From Acidovorax sp. Leaf160 (GTDB lineage Bacteria > Pseudomonadota > Gammaproteobacteria > Burkholderiales > Burkholderiaceae_C): a stretch of DNA of 64,000 nt. Made by a program: the position numbers and the translations under genes. The notes under the pieces are model-generated. The model was not told where the DNA came from. It did no database searches and saw only the letters and a list, made by a program, of their open reading frames with translations. The stretch is from NCBI RefSeq assembly GCF_001424265.1, contig NZ_LMOV01000028.1, positions 231,545-295,544 of the forward strand, given 5' to 3'. Below are positions 61,313 through 64,000 of the stretch, in pieces (positions within the stretch are counted from its first letter, which is position 1; each line of letters opens with the position of its first letter).

Positions 61313-63496
61313 GTGCCTGCAACTCCAGCTCCCCTCCCCGCTCCGCTCCACACGCTGGTTCCTGTGGCCGTGCAGACGCCCGCCCACAGCAGCGTGGGCG
61401 ACCTGCTGAGCTACGCCAGCGACCGCCCGCTCGAGCCCGGCACCCTGGTGCGCGTGCCGTTGGGACGGCGCGAGGTGCTGGGCGTGGTGTGGGACGCACC
61501 CGCCGAGCCCGCCACCCTGCCCCCCGGCATGGAGGCGCGGGCCATCGCGGGCGTGCTGGAAGGCCTGCCCCCGCTGGCCGCGCCGTGGCGGCGGCTGGTG
61601 GCGTTCGCCGCACGCTACTACCAGCGCTCGGTGGGCGAAGTGGCGCTGAATGCTCTGCCTCCGCAGCTGCGCGATTTGTCGCCCCAGCAACTGGAGCGCC
61701 GCCTGCGCAGGCCCGCCACGCCCGCCGCAGGTGGGGACGTCGAGCCGGGCAGCGACGACGAATCGCCTTCGAAAACCATAGCACTGAGCCCAGAGCAGTC
61801 CAGCGCCTGCGCCCAAATTCATGCCGAACCCGGCCCTTTCCTGCTGTATGGCAGCACCGGCAGCGGCAAGACCGAGGTGTACCTGCACGCCGTGGAGCAG
61901 GCGCTGGCCGCCGACCGCGCCGACGGCCTGCCCTCGCAGGCACTAGTGATGGTGCCGGAGATCAACCTGACGCCACAGCTGGAAGAGCGCTTCACCGCCC
62001 GCTTCGCGGGGCGCTGGGGCCCCGGCAGCGTGGTCAGCCTGCACAGCGGCATGACCAACCCCCAGCGGCTGAAAAGCTGGCTGGCGGCCCATGCCGGCAC
62101 CGCGCGCATCGTGCTGGGCACGCGCATGGCCGTGTTCGCCAGCCTGCCGGGGCTGGCGATGATCGTGGTGGACGAAGAACACGACGCCAGCTACAAGCAG
62201 CAGGAAGGCGCTCGCTATTCGGCGCGCGACCTGGCCATCTGGCGCGGGCGCGAGCAGGGCGCCAAGGTCATCCTGGGCTCGGCCACGCCGTCGCTGGAAA
62301 CCTGGCACGCCAGCCGGCCGCCCCAGGGCGACGACGCCGGCGGGCGGTACCTGCGCCTGGCCATGCCCAGCCGCATCGGCGCCGGCGCCCTGCCCCGTGT
62401 GCGGCTGGTCGATCTGGCCCAGCAGCCCCGGGGCACCGTGTTTTCGCCGCCCCTGGTGGCCGCCATCACCGAGCGGGTGGAGCGCGGCGAGCAGTGCCTG
62501 GTGCTGCTCAACCGGCGCGGCTTCGCCCCCGTGCTGCACTGCACCGAATGCGGCTGGAAGAGCGACTGCCCGCACTGCAGCGCCCACCAGGTGTTCCACA
62601 AGATCGACCGGTCCCTGCGCTGCCACCACTGCGGCTTCGCCCAGCGCGTGCCGCACGCCTGCCCTACCTGCGGCAACCCGGACATCGCGCCCATCGGCCG
62701 GGGCACCGAGCAGCTCGAAGAGCAACTGGCCGCCCTGCTCCGCAACGTCATCACCCCCGAGCGGCGCGCCGCCCGCGTCGCCCGCATCGATGCCGACACC
62801 ACCCGCGCCAAGGGCGCGCTCGAAGCGCAGCTGGCCCAGGTGCATGCCGGCGAGGTGGACGTGCTGGTCGGCACGCAGATGATCGCCAAGGGGCACGACT
62901 TCCGCCGCATCACGCTGGTGGCGGCGGTGCAGCCCGACGGCGCCTTGTTCTCCAGCGACTTCCGCGCGCCCGAGCGGCTCTTCGCCCTGCTGATGCAGGC
63001 CGCCGGCCGCGCCGGCCGCGACGCGCAATACGTGGCCGCCCAGGGCGGCCAGCCCAGCGAGATGTGGGTGCAGACCTGGCACGCCGACCACCCCTTGTAT
63101 GCCGCCCTGCGCCGCCACGACTACCCCGCCTTCGCCGCCAGCCAGCTGGCCGAACGCGCCGAAGCCGGCATGCCGCCCTTCGCCTACCAGGCCCTGGTGC
63201 GCGCCGACGCCCGCACGCAGGAGGTCGCCCAGGCTTTCCTGTCGGCCGCAGGTGCCGCGGCGCAGGCTGCTGCGCTGCCGGGCCTGGAGCATGTCTTCAT
63301 CTTCCCGCCGGTGCCGCTGGCCGTGCAGCGCGTGGCCAACGTCGAGCGCGCGCAGATGTTGCTGGAAAGCCCGAACCGCGCGGCGCTGCAGCATTTTCTG
63401 GCGGCATGGCAGACGCTGCTGCACGCCACCCGGGCGCTGCCGGAGCACAAGGGGCTGATCCGCTGGCTGGTGGATGTGGACCCGCTGGCGATTTGA
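61313..63496 (+). CDS. priA: Primosomal protein N' (PriA helicase)
   Basis: PriA reloads the replisome at stalled forks. The 727-residue protein has an N-terminal DNA-binding domain, the Walker A motif GSTGSGKTEVY, DEEH in VVDEEHDASYK, and the zinc-binding Cys cluster (CTECGWKSDCPHC, CHHCGF, CPTCGNPD) within the helicase C-terminal half, with GTQMIAKGHDF and QAAGRAGRD. The start is a GTG at 61313 with weak AGAAG upstream; a later start would trim the N-terminal domain. An insert SKTIALSPEQSSACAQIHAE lies at the linker to the helicase. Regulation by the upstream DnaA boxes is possible. Downstream is a hairpin at 63509. Confidence 0.95.
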   Translation: MPATPAPLPAPLHTLVPVAVQTPAHSSVGDLLSYASDRPLEPGTLVRVPLGRREVLGVVWDAPAEPATLPPGMEARAIAGVLEGLPPLAAPWRRLVAFAARYYQRSVGEVALNALPPQLRDLSPQQLERRLRRPATPAAGGDVEPGSDDESPSKTIALSPEQSSACAQIHAEPGPFLLYGSTGSGKTEVYLHAVEQALAADRADGLPSQALVMVPEINLTPQLEERFTARFAGRWGPGSVVSLHSGMTNPQRLKSWLAAHAGTARIVLGTRMAVFASLPGLAMIVVDEEHDASYKQQEGARYSARDLAIWRGREQGAKVILGSATPSLETWHASRPPQGDDAGGRYLRLAMPSRIGAGALPRVRLVDLAQQPRGTVFSPPLVAAITERVERGEQCLVLLNRRGFAPVLHCTECGWKSDCPHCSAHQVFHKIDRSLRCHHCGFAQRVPHACPTCGNPDIAPIGRGTEQLEEQLAALLRNVITPERRAARVARIDADTTRAKGALEAQLAQVHAGEVDVLVGTQMIAKGHDFRRITLVAAVQPDGALFSSDFRAPERLFALLMQAAGRAGRDAQYVAAQGGQPSEMWVQTWHADHPLYAALRRHDYPAFAASQLAERAEAGMPPFAYQALVRADARTQEVAQAFLSAAGAAAQAAALPGLEHVFIFPPVPLAVQRVANVERAQMLLESPNRAALQHFLAAWQTLLHATRALPEHKGLIRWLVDVDPLAI

Positions 63497-63504
63497 TGAG
63501 GTGC

Positions 63505-63567
63505 ATTGGGCCAAACTGGCCTTTAGCGTTTGGCCTTCGACCGCGCGTAAGTATTGCTTTGATAGCG
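63505..63567. repeat. Dispersed palindromic element, copy E, after priA
   Basis: Order TTGGGCCAAA, TGGCCTTTAGCG, CGCGCGTAAG and TTGATAGC matches the other copies in reverse orientation. The perfect stem GGCCAAAC/GTTTGGCC (63509-63535, 11-base loop) lies within it and may terminate priA transcription. Confidence 0.5.
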
Positions 63568-63718
63568 CACCGCGCTGCTCCAGTCGAAGCAATTTGAAGA
63601 GACTAAGATGCTTCGCGACTGTTATCGGCCAGGAGCGGCTCTTCGTCATAGTCTTTCATTGTCGATTAGACGGCGTTCAACGCCAGAATTTCTCACTTTC
63701 CTCTAACAGAAGCCTCCC

Positions 63719-63786
63719 ATGAACCCTACGGAACATCAACAACGCTTGCTCGATGAAGCTGAGAACTGGGTGAAACGGCTGTTAGG
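63719..63786 (+). pseudogene. N-terminal fragment of a small gene cut by an IS element
   Basis: The ATG at 63719 opens MNPTEHQQRLLDEAENWVKRLL, a charged helix typical of small soluble proteins, and the frame then runs into the left end of an insertion sequence, where it stops shortly after (TGA at 63821-63823). The IS target lies near 63785. The remainder, if kept, would be past the right end of the element outside the window. No family can be named from the 22 residues. Confidence 0.5.
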
Positions 63787-64000
63787 GAAGGTCTGCAAAA
63801 CCCCGCCGCTGACTGGCGCGTGAAGCGAGCCGCAGGCAAGATGGCGAGCATGACGCACGAGCAGCAGCAGATGCTGGGGTTCGATCCCCTGCCCAAGAAG
63901 ATCCGCAAGGAGATCTTCCTTGAAGAGATGAACCGCGTGGTGCCATGGGCGGCGCTGGTGGCGCTGATCCAGCCACATGCGCGCGGCGCGCACCAGGCGC
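63785..64000 (+). mobile_element. IS5-family insertion sequence, left part
   Basis: The left end begins near GGGAAGGTCTGCAAAACC, a typical IS5-group terminal inverted repeat, and the transposase reading frame follows after about 55 bp. The element continues beyond the window, so the right end and the target duplication cannot be seen. It has interrupted the small gene at 63719. Confidence 0.75.
63841..64000 (+). CDS. IS5-family transposase, N-terminal part (cut by window edge)
   Basis: From the ATG at 63841 the frame reads MASMTHEQQQMLGFDP and then PKKIRKEIFLEEMNRVVPW, the recognisable N-terminal region of IS5-type DDE transposases (basic segment, then LEEMNRVVPWAALVALI). It is open to the window edge. 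The catalytic DDE residues lie further on and are not visible, so intactness is unknown. Confidence 0.8.
   Translation, partial: MASMTHEQQQMLGFDPLPKKIRKEIFLEEMNRVVPWAALVALIQPHARGAHQA

Overview
The window is a very GC-rich bacterial chromosome segment whose gene content points to the Comamonadaceae (Acidovorax or a close relative). Signs of this are three Bug-type periplasmic binding proteins standing alone, the isovaleryl-CoA dehydrogenase / carbonic anhydrase / aceK / thiolase gene order, the hemE-priA pair, and short dispersed palindromic elements that I recall from that family. No rRNA or tRNA gene was seen. About 54 protein genes or fragments are supported. Dense open frames on the opposite strand are shadows caused by base composition.

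Layout. 1-4.4 kb: edge of a Pro/Ala-rich lipoprotein, a LuxR-type response regulator convergent with a hybrid histidine kinase, a YchJ-like protein and a DUF421 membrane protein. 4.5-13.9 kb: a leftward block of acyl-CoA and branched-chain catabolism. It runs from a MerR regulator (LiuR-like, with two matching operators) through ivd, can, aceK and a thiolase to a PPOX flavoprotein, an SDR, an acyltransferase and a second acyl-CoA dehydrogenase. 14-23 kb: a XRE-cupin regulator with a GNAT enzyme, a creatininase-like amidohydrolase, a metal/siderophore uptake group (PepSY protein, TonB receptor, DUF2946), then a deacetylase and an ornithine-cyclodeaminase-like gene with a divergent Lrp regulator. 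23-27 kb: a LysR gene, an alcohol dehydrogenase broken by one nonsense codon, and a MATE exporter. 27-35.3 kb: sugar-acid catabolism (LysR, IlvD/Edd dehydratase, Bug protein, DHDPS-family enzyme, GntR, second Bug protein, glucarate dehydratase). The GntR and LysR intergenic regions carry readable operators and promoters.

35.4-48.4 kb: an AlaX editing protein, a DsbD-type reductase followed by a good terminator, then an MdtABC-type RND efflux operon with its outer-membrane factor. The MdtB-like pump has six tandem 84-bp palindromic repeats inserted in frame, adding 168 residues to its periplasmic part. 48.5-55 kb: an amino-acid-type binding protein, a TetR/MFS pair with a perfect 21-bp operator, a SUMF1-fold protein, DUF2062 with a small overlapping membrane protein, and TerC. 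55-59.3 kb: NhaR, an unrecognised gene of different base composition, and a sulfatase overlapping a Bug protein. 59.5-64 kb: hemE, a 676-bp gene-free region holding a duplicated module with four perfect DnaA boxes, priA, and the start of an IS5-family element that interrupts a small gene.

The most unusual items are the in-frame repeat array in the RND pump, the duplicated DnaA-box module between hemE and priA, and dispersed palindromic elements that appear to have become part of the dsbD reading frame.
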